Source of the DNA: Candidatus Kuenenia stuttgartensis
GTDB taxonomy: Bacteria; Planctomycetota; Planctomycetia; Pirellulales; UBA1268
Direction: 5' to 3'
Assembly: GCA_943332855.1 (NCBI GenBank)
Contig: CALQRA010000009.1
Coordinates: 1-46,530, forward strand
DNA length: 46,530 nucleotides
Position numbers and translations under genes: made by a program. Every line of letters starts with the position of its first letter. The stretch's first letter is position 1. The notes below the pieces were generated by a model that saw only the letters and a list, made by a program, of their open reading frames with translations, had not been told where the DNA came from and searched no databases. Below are positions 18,995 through 27,303 of the stretch, in pieces.

Positions 18995-21190
18995 ATGCCT
19001 CCCCGCAAGCCCCGAGCCACGCCGCGGCGGTCCCACGCCGAGCGGCCGCTCCCGGCCCTCCAGTTCAGCCAACCCCTCCCCTACGGAGCCGTGCTCCGTG
19101 GGACGGGGGTCCAGTTCGTGGTCTACAGCCATTCGGCCACCGGCGTGCGCGTTCTCCTCTATGACGCGGTGACCGACACCGAGCCGGCGGAGGTGATCGC
19201 GCTCGACCCCGCCACCGATCGCTGGGGGGATATCTGGAGCATCCTCGTCCCCGGGGTGGCCCCCGGCCAGCTCTACCACTTCCAGGCCGACGGTCCTTTC
19301 GCACCGGAGGTCGGCCAGCGTTTCGACGGGAGGGCCAGGCTCGTCGACCCCTACGCGCGGGCGCTGGCTGGCGGGTTTCTCGTCGCCGCGGACGGCACGC
19401 TCGTGCCGCCGAAATCGGTCGTCATCGACGACACCTTCGACTGGCAGGGAGACCGGCATCTGAAGCGGCCACTGGCCGACACGGTGATCTACGAGCTCCA
19501 TGTCCGCGGCTTCACCGCCTCCCCCTCGAGCGGCGTCGCCCATCCCGGCACCTACCTCGGTGTGATCGAGAAGATTCCCTATCTGAAGTCGCTCGGCGTC
19601 ACGGCTGTCGAGTTGATGCCGGTGCACGAGTTTCCCTCGACGGCCATCCCGCCGCTGGAGGGACGGGGCAATTACTGGGGCTACGATCCGATCGCGTTCT
19701 TCGCCCCGCACCGCGGCTATGCCGCCGGCACCGAGCCGGGATGTCAGGTGCGCGAGTTCAAGGAGATGGTGCGGGCCCTCCATGCTGCCGGGATCGAGGT
19801 GATCCTCGATGTCGTCTTCAATCACACGGCCGAAGGCAACGAGATCGGGCCGACGCTCTCGTTCAAGGGGCTGGAGAACCGGGTTTATTACATGCTCGCC
19901 GACGGTGGCTCGCGCTACCGCAACTATTCCGGCTGCGGCAACACCGTCAACGGCAATCACCCGATCGTCCGCGAGCTGATCTTCCTCTGCCTGCGGCACT
20001 GGGTGCACGACTACCATGTCGACGGCTTCCGCTTCGATCTGGCGAGCATCTTGAGCCGTGACCGCAACGGCGACATCCTCCCCAATCCGCCCATCGTCGA
20101 GCTGATCACCGAGGATCCGCTCCTCGCCGATACGAAGATCATCGCCGAGGCCTGGGATGCCGCCGGGGCCTACCAGGTCGGGTCGTTCGCCACGCTGCGC
20201 TGGGCGGAGTGGAACGGGAAATACCGCGACGACGTCCGCCGCTACTGGCGCGGGGATCACGCCCAGACCGGGCACCTTGCCACGCGCCTGGCCGGCTCGA
20301 GCGATCTCTACGCGGGCAACAGCCGCCAGCCCTACCACAGCATCAATTTCGTTACCTCGCACGACGGCTTCACGCTCGGCGACCTCGTCGCCTACCGGGA
20401 GAAGCACAACGAGGCCAATGGGGAGGGGAACCGCGACGGCGACAACAACAACTTCTCCGACAACTACGGCGTCGAGGGGCCCACGACCGATGCGGGAATC
20501 GTCGCCGTCCGCGCTCGTCAGGTGCGGAATCTCCTTGCCACACTCCTCCTTTCGCAGGGGGTGCCGATGCTGGTCGCTGGGGACGAAATCGAAAGGAGCC
20601 AGGGGGGGAACAACAACGCCTGGTGCCAGGACACGCCGGTGTCGTGGTTCGATTGGTCGCTCGTTGAGGCCAACGCCGATCTCCTTCGCTTCGTCCGCGA
20701 GATCATCCGCTTCCGGCTCGGCAATCCGACCCTCCGGCGGCGGACGTTCCTGCGCGGTGCTGCGGAGGCGGGGGGAGCGCTCCCCGACGTCGAGTGGTTC
20801 TCGGCCGACGGCGGGCCGGTCGACTGGGGGGCGGTCGGGGCGAGCCTGACCTGTTTCTTTGCCGCAGCCGTCGAACCGGCAGCCGCGAAGCCAGAACCGG
20901 CCGCCGGGATCCCGCGCCACGTCCTCATCCTCCTCCACGCCGGCAGCGAGCCGCGGTCGTTCCGCTTGCCGCAGGCCCCCCACGTTGCGGCCCTGCCGTG
21001 GCGGCTGTTTCTCGACACCCGGGAGCCGTCGCCGTTTGACGTCCATGGCGAAGCCCTTGGCCCGCTGGTCGAGGCGGGCGCGACCTTCGAGCTGCCGCCG
21101 CATGCCCTGGTCTGTCTGGTGGCCGATCCGCTCGCCGCCGGGCCACCGTTGCTTGGCAGCCCGTCGGGCGAAGCGGTATCCTCGACCTAA
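18995..21190 (+). CDS. glgX: Glycogen debranching enzyme GlgX (GH13)
   Basis: A 731-residue GlgX/isoamylase-type enzyme that hydrolyses alpha-1,6 branches of limit-dextrin glycogen. An N-terminal CBM48-like domain (GAVLRGTGVQFVVYS) precedes the GH13 barrel with its four conserved regions: DVVFNH, DGFRFDLAS (nucleophile D348), IIAEAWD (acid/base E385) and FVTSHDG (D457). IYELHVRGFT and GNYWGYDP are also diagnostic of GlgX. The ATG at 18995 is chosen because the basic leader MPPRKPRATPRRS is short and homology begins soon after. No other glycogen gene lies in the window. Confidence 0.95.
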   Translation: MPPRKPRATPRRSHAERPLPALQFSQPLPYGAVLRGTGVQFVVYSHSATGVRVLLYDAVTDTEPAEVIALDPATDRWGDIWSILVPGVAPGQLYHFQADGPFAPEVGQRFDGRARLVDPYARALAGGFLVAADGTLVPPKSVVIDDTFDWQGDRHLKRPLADTVIYELHVRGFTASPSSGVAHPGTYLGVIEKIPYLKSLGVTAVELMPVHEFPSTAIPPLEGRGNYWGYDPIAFFAPHRGYAAGTEPGCQVREFKEMVRALHAAGIEVILDVVFNHTAEGNEIGPTLSFKGLENRVYYMLADGGSRYRNYSGCGNTVNGNHPIVRELIFLCLRHWVHDYHVDGFRFDLASILSRDRNGDILPNPPIVELITEDPLLADTKIIAEAWDAAGAYQVGSFATLRWAEWNGKYRDDVRRYWRGDHAQTGHLATRLAGSSDLYAGNSRQPYHSINFVTSHDGFTLGDLVAYREKHNEANGEGNRDGDNNNFSDNYGVEGPTTDAGIVAVRARQVRNLLATLLLSQGVPMLVAGDEIERSQGGNNNAWCQDTPVSWFDWSLVEANADLLRFVREIIRFRLGNPTLRRRTFLRGAAEAGGALPDVEWFSADGGPVDWGAVGASLTCFFAAAVEPAAAKPEPAAGIPRHVLILLHAGSEPRSFRLPQAPHVAALPWRLFLDTREPSPFDVHGEALGPLVEAGATFELPPHALVCLVADPLAAGPPLLGSPSGEAVSST

Positions 21191-21242
21191 CCGGGCGCGT
21201 CGACGCCCACCGTCGCCCAAATCCGCAGCCCGGAGAGATCCC

Positions 21243-21833
21243 ATGCCCCGCCTCGCGCTTGCCCTGTCCCCTGCCCTCGTCCTCGGTGGGCTGCTCCTCG
21301 CCGGCTGCAACGGCTCGGCCCCCCCCGCCGCCGTTGCCAAGAAGCAGGCCGATATCGGCCCGGCGCTGCCGGCCGCCAAGGGCTCCCACGACGACCACGA
21401 TCACGCCGGGCATGACCACGCAGGCCACGATCACGCCCCCGCTGACAGCGCCCCGGCTGAGGCGCTGCCGGCCGACGAGGGGGAGGCTCACGACCACCAT
21501 CACCCCGAGACCCTCGCCGAGCTCGTTGGCGAGCTCGATAAGCTCGTCGCCGTCGTCAAGGAGGGAATGGAAGCGAATGTCCGCGAGAAGGCCGATGCCC
21601 CGGTCCACGAGCTCGGCCATTTCCTCGGCGATGTGGAGGGGCTGGCGAAGGAGGCGAAGCTCCCGGCCGACGTCGAGGCGGGCGTGATCGCGGCCTCCGA
21701 GACCCTGTTCACGGTCTTCGACAAGATCGACATCGCGATCCATGGCGCCGACGACCTGGCGAAGGTGTGGGGCGACGAGGCCGCCGGGATCGAAGCGGGG
21801 ATGAAGACGTTGAAGGACGCGGTTGCCAAGTGA
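21243..21833 (+). CDS. His-rich lipoprotein, probable metal-binding
   Basis: A protein of 196 residues. The ATG at 21243 follows GGAGAG at good spacing. The N-terminus is a lipoprotein signal with lipobox LLAGC (lipidated C22). Residues of about 48-67 are an Asp/His array (DDHDHAGHDHAGHDHAP), and a second cluster (HDHHHPE) follows. Such stretches bind Zn, Ni, Co or Cu in other proteins. The rest is an alpha-helical, Lys/Glu-rich domain that I do not recognise; it contains a single HELGH string, but without the supporting features of a protease, so I do not call one. The next gene on the same strand encodes a Tat-exported CxxC protein. A role as a periplasmic metal buffer or chaperone is inference. 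Confidence 0.85.
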   Translation: MPRLALALSPALVLGGLLLAGCNGSAPPAAVAKKQADIGPALPAAKGSHDDHDHAGHDHAGHDHAPADSAPAEALPADEGEAHDHHHPETLAELVGELDKLVAVVKEGMEANVREKADAPVHELGHFLGDVEGLAKEAKLPADVEAGVIAASETLFTVFDKIDIAIHGADDLAKVWGDEAAGIEAGMKTLKDAVAK

Positions 21834-21921
21834 CGAAGAGCACCGGCAGGAGACGCTTGAGGCAAGTGGCTCCGGTGGCGGTGGGTGGGTCATTGGGTGG
21901 GTCATCAGGGAGGATTTTTCC

Positions 21922-22494
21922 ATGAGCCGTTCGATGCGTTGTTCAGTGAGCCGTCGGAGGATCGTCGTCGGGGGGCTGGTGGCCGCCGCCGTGGGGGCGG
22001 CCGGGCGATCGGCGAGCGCTCAGACCGATGCCGCTGCCGTCCGCGCCAAGCTCCTCCTCCCGCAGGAGCCGGTCGATCCCCTCACGCCGACGGCGGCCAA
22101 GGAAACGCTGCTCGCCAAGGATGCCCCCAAGGGGCCGCAGCCGATCGTGATCGCCGGGCGGATCGGGGCGAAGGGGATGGAGCCGTTCCTGGAGAACAAG
22201 GCGTCGTTCGTCCTCCTGGAGATCCCTGCCGACGACCATGCCGGCAAGGCGGGCCACAATGCCGACAACTGCCCTTTCTGCAAGAAGCGTTCGGCCAACG
22301 CGCCGATGGTCGCCGTCCAGTTCGTCGGCGCCGATGGCAAGGTGCTCCCGCTCGATGCCCGCAAGCTGTTCGGGATTCAAAAGGGGCAGGAGGTGGTTGT
22401 GAGCGGCCAGGGGGTGTTTGACCCGAAGCTCGCGATTCCCATCATCCAGCTGACGGCCGATGCGATCCATGTCCGCAAGCCGGCGAAGAAGTGA
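21922..22494 (+). CDS. Tat-exported protein with a CPFC motif, unknown function
   Basis: A 190-residue protein. The ATG at 21922 follows a strong GGGAGG at 21908-21913. The twin-arginine signal is SRRRIVVGG plus a hydrophobic Ala/Gly run and a probable AxA site (ASAQ), so the protein is probably folded, and possibly loaded with a cofactor, before export. The mature part has a beta-rich core (IVIAGRIGAKG, FVLLEIPA, MVAVQFVG, EVVVSGQGVF) resembling an OB-like barrel, and a metal- or redox-type motif HNADNCPFCKK. It sits between a His-rich lipoprotein gene and a DUF1802 gene, four bases from the latter. I know no characterised relative. Confidence 0.85.
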   Translation: MSRSMRCSVSRRRIVVGGLVAAAVGAAGRSASAQTDAAAVRAKLLLPQEPVDPLTPTAAKETLLAKDAPKGPQPIVIAGRIGAKGMEPFLENKASFVLLEIPADDHAGKAGHNADNCPFCKKRSANAPMVAVQFVGADGKVLPLDARKLFGIQKGQEVVVSGQGVFDPKLAIPIIQLTADAIHVRKPAKK

Positions 22495-22498
22495 CATC

Positions 22499-23023
22499 AT
22501 GACGGAAGGCGATGCCAGGGCGGTCGACGGGGCCATCCCGGTGCGCACGGCCTTCAAGGAATGGGCGGCGATCTGCCGAGCACTGGCGTCGGGACGGCAG
22601 GATGTGATCCTCCGGAAGGGCGGAATCGTCGAGCCTCACGGGGCCTTCCGCCCCGAGCACTCCCGCTTTCTCCTCTTCCCCACGTTTCTCCACCAGTCGG
22701 CCGAGAGCCTCGTGCCGGAGGCCCGCGACCTTCTGGTGGGGATCGATGACGACCGCCCCCCGGAGTCCGCGGTCGTGTTCACGCACGTCGCTGTCGTCCG
22801 TGCCGCCCACCGGATCACCGACCGCCGTGCCCTCGATGCGTACCGAGACCGCCACGTGTGGGCCGAGAGCGTGGTCGACGAGCGCTTCCATCGCTGGCAG
22901 GACGAGCTCCATCTCCTCGAGGTGACGGTCACGCCCCTCCCCTCCCCTGTCGTGCTCCCCTGGCAGGAATCGTACGGCGGCTGCCGGTCGTGGGTGGAGC
23001 TCGACGAGAGCGCGGGCGCGTGA
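22499..23023 (+). CDS. DUF1802 family protein
   Basis: A 174-residue cytoplasmic protein of the DUF1802 type: the N-terminus FKEWAAICRALASGRQDVIL, then RKGGI, FLLFPTFLHQ and a C-terminal WVEL segment. The ATG at 22499 begins four bases after the stop of the preceding Tat-exported protein, so co-transcription is likely. Members occur in cyanobacteria, deinococci and planctomycetes and have no established function. Its strong Arg/His content (VILRKGG, HQSAESLVPEARDLL) is consistent with a nucleic-acid or nucleotide role, but this is speculation. Confidence 0.85.
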   Translation: MTEGDARAVDGAIPVRTAFKEWAAICRALASGRQDVILRKGGIVEPHGAFRPEHSRFLLFPTFLHQSAESLVPEARDLLVGIDDDRPPESAVVFTHVAVVRAAHRITDRRALDAYRDRHVWAESVVDERFHRWQDELHLLEVTVTPLPSPVVLPWQESYGGCRSWVELDESAGA

Positions 23024-23050
23024 TCGTGCTCTCCGGGCGGGTGTTATCGC

Positions 23051-24148
23051 TCAGCGCACCACGCGGGCGCCGCCGCCGCTGATCTGCTTCTCGACCTCTT
23101 TGCGCGTCGCCATCGAGGTGTCGCCGGGGGTTGTCGAGGCGAGGGCCCCGTGGGCGGCGCCGTATTCGACCGCTGCGAGAGGGTCATTGAACTCGAGGAA
23201 CCCGAACACGAGGCCACTGGCGAAGCTGTCGCCGCCGCCGACCCGGTCGAGGATTTCCAGGTCCGGATACTTGCGGCTGTCGTGGAAGCTTCGATCATGC
23301 CAGAGAATCGCCGACCAGTCGTTTTTCGTCGCCGAGACGACGCGGCGCAGCGTCGTGGCCGCCACCTTGAAGTTTGGGAACTCCTTCACGGCCGTCTCGA
23401 TCATCGCCTTGAAGGCGTCGGTCTCGACCGCCGAAATCGTATGATCGACCCCCTTCACCTCAAAGCCGAGCGACGCGGTGAAGTCTTCCTCGTTGCCGAT
23501 CATCACGTCGACATGCCGGGCGATCTCCCGGTTGACCTCACGCGCCTTGGCCAGGCCGCCGATGCTCTTCCACAGGCTGGGGCGGTAGTTGAGATCGTAG
23601 GAGACGATCGTACCGTGCTTCTTCGCGGCCTCGACCGCCTCGATCGTCAGGGCCGCGGTCGAGGGGGAGAGGGCGGCGAAAATCCCGCCGGTGTGAAACC
23701 AGCGGACGCCAACGTCCCCGAAGAGCTTCTCCCAGTCGATGTCACCCGGCTTGAGCTGGCTGGCGGCGGTGTTGCCCCGGTCGGGGACCCCGACCGCCCC
23801 ACGAATCCCGAAGCCGCGCTCGGTGAAATTGAGGCCGTTGCGGACCGAGCGGCCGATGCCGTCGTCGTCGCGCCACTGGACGAAATCGGTGTTCACCCCA
23901 CCCTGATCAATAAAGTCTTCGATGAGCCGGCCGACCTCGTTGTCGACAAACGCACTGACCAGGGCCGTCCGCAGCTGAAAGCACTTCCGCAGGCCGCGGG
24001 CGACGTTGTATTCGCCCCCCCCTTCCCAAGCCTGGAAGTGGCGCGCGGTGCGGATCCGCCCCTCGCCCGGATCGAGGCGGAGCATCACCTCGCCGAGCGA
24101 GACGCAGTCGAATCCACAGCGGTCCTTCGGCTTGATCGGCAGCGACAT
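23051..24148 (-). CDS. PfkB-family sugar kinase, probable 2-dehydro-3-deoxygluconokinase
   Basis: A 365-residue ribokinase-fold kinase. The N-terminal signature region contains SLGEVMLRLDPGEG and GGGEYNVARGL; the C-terminal PfkB signature is GGGDSFASGLVFG, with D307 as catalytic base in the anion hole. Length and the FDCVSLGEVMLRL start resemble KDG kinases, which phosphorylate 2-keto-3-deoxygluconate in uronate and Entner-Doudoroff-like pathways. It is the last of three minus-strand genes that begin with a D-2-hydroxyacid dehydrogenase and an Ldh-family oxidoreductase, so sugar-acid catabolism is the natural reading. The exact substrate is inferred; fructokinase or another PfkB specificity is possible. 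Confidence 0.88.
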   Translation of the reverse strand: MSLPIKPKDRCGFDCVSLGEVMLRLDPGEGRIRTARHFQAWEGGGEYNVARGLRKCFQLRTALVSAFVDNEVGRLIEDFIDQGGVNTDFVQWRDDDGIGRSVRNGLNFTERGFGIRGAVGVPDRGNTAASQLKPGDIDWEKLFGDVGVRWFHTGGIFAALSPSTAALTIEAVEAAKKHGTIVSYDLNYRPSLWKSIGGLAKAREVNREIARHVDVMIGNEEDFTASLGFEVKGVDHTISAVETDAFKAMIETAVKEFPNFKVAATTLRRVVSATKNDWSAILWHDRSFHDSRKYPDLEILDRVGGGDSFASGLVFGFLEFNDPLAAVEYGAAHGALASTTPGDTSMATRKEVEKQISGGGARVVR

Positions 24149-24220
24149 GGAGGCTCCTTCGGGGGGCGTCGTGTGTGGGGGCGTCTTGAGTGGGGGAAGG
24201 GGCTTGGTGGAGTCGGTGGG

Positions 24221-25309
24221 TCAGGCGGTCGGCAGCGCGGCGGGATCGATCTCGGCTACGCCCGCCTCGCGGGCCAGGTCGTTGAGGGCTCCGACCTCGG
24301 CGGTGGAAAAAAGCAGGCCGCCGGCCCGGCAGGTGCGCTCGGCCGCCTCGGCCTCGAGCTGACCGGGGAGGATGCAGCCGGCGTTGCCATGGCCGAGGAT
24401 GTCGGCGAGGACAGCCTTGACGTTGTCGCTCTGCGAGCGGCCAAAGGGAAACGCCGCGCCGCTGATCGCTTCCGGGTGGATGACCTGGAAGAAGAAGGCA
24501 CAGCCCTGCTTTTCCCCAGCCACGGGAGCCCGGCTGCGGATTGTGGGGAGCGAGCCGCCGATAAGAGCGGCGACGATCTCGTTGATCAGCGACAGCCCGT
24601 AGCCCTTGTGGTCGCCGAAGGGGAGGAGGGCCACGGCGGCGTCGGGATCGGTCGTCGGCTTGCCTGAGGCGTCGACGGCGGCGCCGGCGGGGAGCGGCTT
24701 TCCTTCGCGTTTCAGCTGCTGGACGCGCCCCATCGCGATCACGGAGGTGGCCCAGTCGATGACGACGGGAAACCCGATGGCGTCGGTCGTGGGAAAGCCC
24801 CAGGAGTGGGGATTGGTGCCGAGCGTCGGGTGAACGCCGCGGAAGGGGACGACTTCGGCGAGCGACGCGGTGCAGTTGGTGTAGGCGATGTAGCCGCGGC
24901 GGGCGGCTTCCATCACGTAGCCCCCTCCCCACAGATAATGGAAGGCATTGTCGACCGAGACGGTGCCGGTGCCGTGCCGATCGGCCAGCGCCATGCAGCG
25001 TTCGATCGCCTCCCAGGCGACGGCCTGGCCGAGCTTCTTGTTGCCGTCCCAAACTTCTGTCGCATCGAAGCGGGAGGGGAGCTTGCGGATGTGGGCGCCG
25101 GGCACGCAGCCGCCGACCTTCGAGCCGAACAGCTCGTCGAGGTGGAGGGCCTTGATCGCGTTGTGCGTGCGGATGCCGTGGGTCGTGGCGGCGGTAGCGA
25201 GCTTGGCCGCCTTCCCCGCCTCGTCGGCGGTGTAGCCGCGGTGACGGTAAGCAGAGATAACGATCTGCTCGTGGATCGCGACGGGGACGACGTGGAAGAT
25301 CTCGGCCAT
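24221..25309 (-). CDS. Ldh-family NAD(P)-dependent oxidoreductase (malate/L-lactate/ureidoglycolate DH fold)
   Basis: A 362-residue member of the Ldh_2 family (AllD/YlbC, DlgD/YiaK, ComC), which uses its own NAD fold unrelated to classical lactate dehydrogenase. Visible blocks are THGIRTHNAIKALHL near the N-terminus (conserved catalytic His region), GTVSVDNAFHYLWGGGY, LGTNPHSWGFPT and LLPFGDHKGYGLSLINEI. Members reduce or oxidise 2-keto/2-hydroxy acids such as diketogulonate, ureidoglycolate, sulfolactate or malate. Its place between a D-2-hydroxyacid dehydrogenase and a KDG-kinase-like gene favours a sugar-acid intermediate. The spacing of 43 and 72 bases to its neighbours is consistent with one transcript. 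Confidence 0.9.
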   Translation of the reverse strand: MAEIFHVVPVAIHEQIVISAYRHRGYTADEAGKAAKLATAATTHGIRTHNAIKALHLDELFGSKVGGCVPGAHIRKLPSRFDATEVWDGNKKLGQAVAWEAIERCMALADRHGTGTVSVDNAFHYLWGGGYVMEAARRGYIAYTNCTASLAEVVPFRGVHPTLGTNPHSWGFPTTDAIGFPVVIDWATSVIAMGRVQQLKREGKPLPAGAAVDASGKPTTDPDAAVALLPFGDHKGYGLSLINEIVAALIGGSLPTIRSRAPVAGEKQGCAFFFQVIHPEAISGAAFPFGRSQSDNVKAVLADILGHGNAGCILPGQLEAEAAERTCRAGGLLFSTAEVGALNDLAREAGVAEIDPAALPTA

Positions 25310-25352
25310 GGTGTTCTGCTGGGCTCCGGGAGCGGGAGAGGCACGGTGGGCT

Positions 25353-26336
25353 TCAGACGACCTTCTTCACCGGGACTTCCGGATTGATCTGCGCCAGCGG
25401 TTTCTCGCCGCGCATGCAATTGAGGAGATTGGTCACCGCCGCCATCGCCTGCCGCTGGACACTCTCGTGGGTCCGCGAGCCGACATGCGGGGTGACCAGA
25501 CACGTGGGGAGATTCGTAAGTGGGTGGCCGGCCGGCGGCGGCTCGACATCGAGGACGTCGGTGCCGTAGCCGCGGACGCGGCCGCTTTGTAGCGCCTCGG
25601 CCATGTCGGCCGAGTTGACGATCTCGCCGCGGGCACAGTTCACGATCAGCACTCCCGGCTTCATCTGCCGGATCGTCTCGGCGCGAACGAGGTCGCGCGT
25701 TTCGGGGGTGAGATTGGTGTGGAGGGAGACGATGTCGGCGAGGCCGAAGAGGTCAACGAGGCCCGCGGCGCGCTTGATGCCATGGGCGGCGGCGAAGGCG
25801 TCGTCCCAGTGGAGGTCGTAGCCAACCACCGGCATCCCGAAGGCCCGGGCCCTGATCGCCACCTCCCGGCCGATCCGCCCCATCCCGACGATCCCGATCG
25901 TCTGGCCCATCAGCTCGTGGCCGGTGGCCCGCTTCCAGCCGCCAGTGCGGGTCGAGTCGGTGTGAAAGAGGAGATTCTTCTCCAGCGCCAGCATGAGGAG
26001 GAAGCAGTGCTCGGCGACGGTCGTGTGGTTGACACCGGGGGTGAACAGGAGCGGGATTCCCTTGGCCGTGCAGGCCGCGACGTCGATCTTGTCGACGCCG
26101 ATCCCGTATTTCGACAGCACTTTGAGCCGCGGCGAGGCCTTCTCGACCACCTGCTTCGTGATCGCGTCATCCCCACAGAGGTAGCCGTCGATCTCGCCGA
26201 CGAGCGCGAGGGTGTCGGCTTCGGAGAGCGGTCCGCGGGCGGTGACGATCTCCCAGCCGGTGGCAGCCAGCGCCGCGTGGTGGGGGCCGGGGGTGTCTTG
26301 GAAGGACGTCGTGGTGAGGAGGATTCTCGGAGTCAT
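25353..26336 (-). CDS. D-isomer specific 2-hydroxyacid dehydrogenase
   Basis: A 327-residue protein of the SerA/glyoxylate-reductase superfamily. The NAD-binding Rossmann motif is [13 protein letters not shown]; catalytic residues are Arg in NCARGEIVN, Glu in [13 protein letters not shown] and His in [11 protein letters not shown]. There is no ACT or ASB C-terminal domain, so it is a short hydroxyacid dehydrogenase rather than full-length phosphoglycerate dehydrogenase. It is the first gene of the minus-strand sugar-acid cassette and probably interconverts a 2-keto and D-2-hydroxy acid with NAD(P)H. The ATG at 26336 ([12 protein letters not shown]) opens directly on the first beta-strand. Confidence 0.92.
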   Translation of the reverse strand: MTPRILLTTTSFQDTPGPHHAALAATGWEIVTARGPLSEADTLALVGEIDGYLCGDDAITKQVVEKASPRLKVLSKYGIGVDKIDVAACTAKGIPLLFTPGVNHTTVAEHCFLLMLALEKNLLFHTDSTRTGGWKRATGHELMGQTIGIVGMGRIGREVAIRARAFGMPVVGYDLHWDDAFAAAHGIKRAAGLVDLFGLADIVSLHTNLTPETRDLVRAETIRQMKPGVLIVNCARGEIVNSADMAEALQSGRVRGYGTDVLDVEPPPAGHPLTNLPTCLVTPHVGSRTHESVQRQAMAAVTNLLNCMRGEKPLAQINPEVPVKKVV

Positions 26337-26424
26337 CGAGGTTTCCGGGGGATCGCGGAGGGGGAGGGAACGAGCACTCTTACCCGACGGGAACCGTCAC
26401 CGCAAATTGTTGGCAGCGGGGATT

Positions 26425-27303
26425 TTAGTAGCGGTAGCCGAATCCGGTGTTGGCGAAGAAGTTCGGCGAGGTCTCGTTGAGCCCCCAGCCGAGACGGAGG
26501 CCGAGCTCGAGATCTTTCGTGAGGAGGACATGGCCGCCGCAGCTTCCATACTGGACGTTGATCGCCTTCTCCCTGCCGGTGGTCATGATTCCGAAATACT
26601 CGGCGTGTACCTCCCACCGCGCGTTGAGCGGGATCTTGAGGGCCGTGGAGGGGGCCCACTGGTTGAAGAAGTCCTCCTCGGCCCAGCCGGTGCCGTAGCG
26701 AATGCCCGAGCGCCATTCCCACCCGTTGGCGAAGCGCCAGGCCCACGCTTCGCCGACCATCATCGTCGATTGGTGTGTCGGCCCGTAGAGCGGCGTGAAG
26801 CCCTGAACGATCAGCGCCGACATCGGGATCCAGCCGGCTTGATCGGTCGTCTCGACTTTGGCCCCATAGAGCATCCGGCTCTCCTCTTCCGACACGAGAT
26901 CCTCGCCGCCGACCTGGGTGCCCGACGCCAGTCCCGGCCCGCCGGCCTCGTAATTGATGCCGACCCGCAATTCGAACCGCTCGCCGATCCCGCGGCGGAC
27001 GAGGAGCTCCGGAAAGCTGTGGGCTTCCGGGCCAGTGGCGTTGTCGATGAACGAATACGAGGCTTCGGTGATCGTGCGGGCCGCACCGGCCGTGGTCGGG
27101 GCGAAGGTGAACGTATCGCGGTCGGTCTCGATGTCGTCGCGCTCGGTTTCAGAAGCCGTTGCCCCCGGGCCGATCCGCAGGACCTCCATCGGCGCCGCTG
27201 GCGCCGGAGAGCCGAAGGCTGCGATGGTGAGCAGCGCGATCGCTACCCCGAGGCCGTGCCGGGCCTTGCCGAACATGGGGGGAGTAGTCGAGCGACAGCT
27301 CAT
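26425..27303 (-). CDS. Outer-membrane-type protein, phenol-degradation MetA/transporter-like
   Basis: A 292-residue exported protein with a signal peptide (LGVAIALLTIAAFGSPAPAA). The rest is alternating beta-strand sequence (ASYSFIDN, ERFELRVGINYEAGG, GWEWRSGIRYG, WEVHAEYFGIMTT) ending in an aromatic residue (GYRY), typical of outer-membrane barrels. The pattern SFPELLVRRGIGERFELRVG resembles the PF13557 'putative MetA-pathway of phenol degradation' barrels; the assignment is by resemblance only. The ATG at 27303 overlaps the stop of the upstream FadL-like gene as ATGA, indicating coupled translation and joint function. A perfect small stem, GACGG-GAA-CCGTC at 26386-26398, lies shortly past its stop but lacks a U-tract. 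Confidence 0.75.
   Translation of the reverse strand: MSCRSTTPPMFGKARHGLGVAIALLTIAAFGSPAPAAPMEVLRIGPGATASETERDDIETDRDTFTFAPTTAGAARTITEASYSFIDNATGPEAHSFPELLVRRGIGERFELRVGINYEAGGPGLASGTQVGGEDLVSEEESRMLYGAKVETTDQAGWIPMSALIVQGFTPLYGPTHQSTMMVGEAWAWRFANGWEWRSGIRYGTGWAEEDFFNQWAPSTALKIPLNARWEVHAEYFGIMTTGREKAINVQYGSCGGHVLLTKDLELGLRLGWGLNETSPNFFANTGFGYRY

Noticed and set aside
18923..21379. An 818-codon open frame antisense to glgX
   Set aside because: The plus strand encodes all four GH13 motifs. The antisense product has no recognisable domain and would also cover the lipoprotein start.
21243..21833. Zinc protease from the HELGH string in the lipoprotein
   Set aside because: No third ligand, Met-turn or protease fold around it; the string sits in a Lys/Glu-rich helical domain.
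26386..26398. Intrinsic terminator after the MetA-like gene
   Set aside because: The stem GACGG-GAA-CCGTC is perfect but only 5 bp, with no U-tract on either strand.
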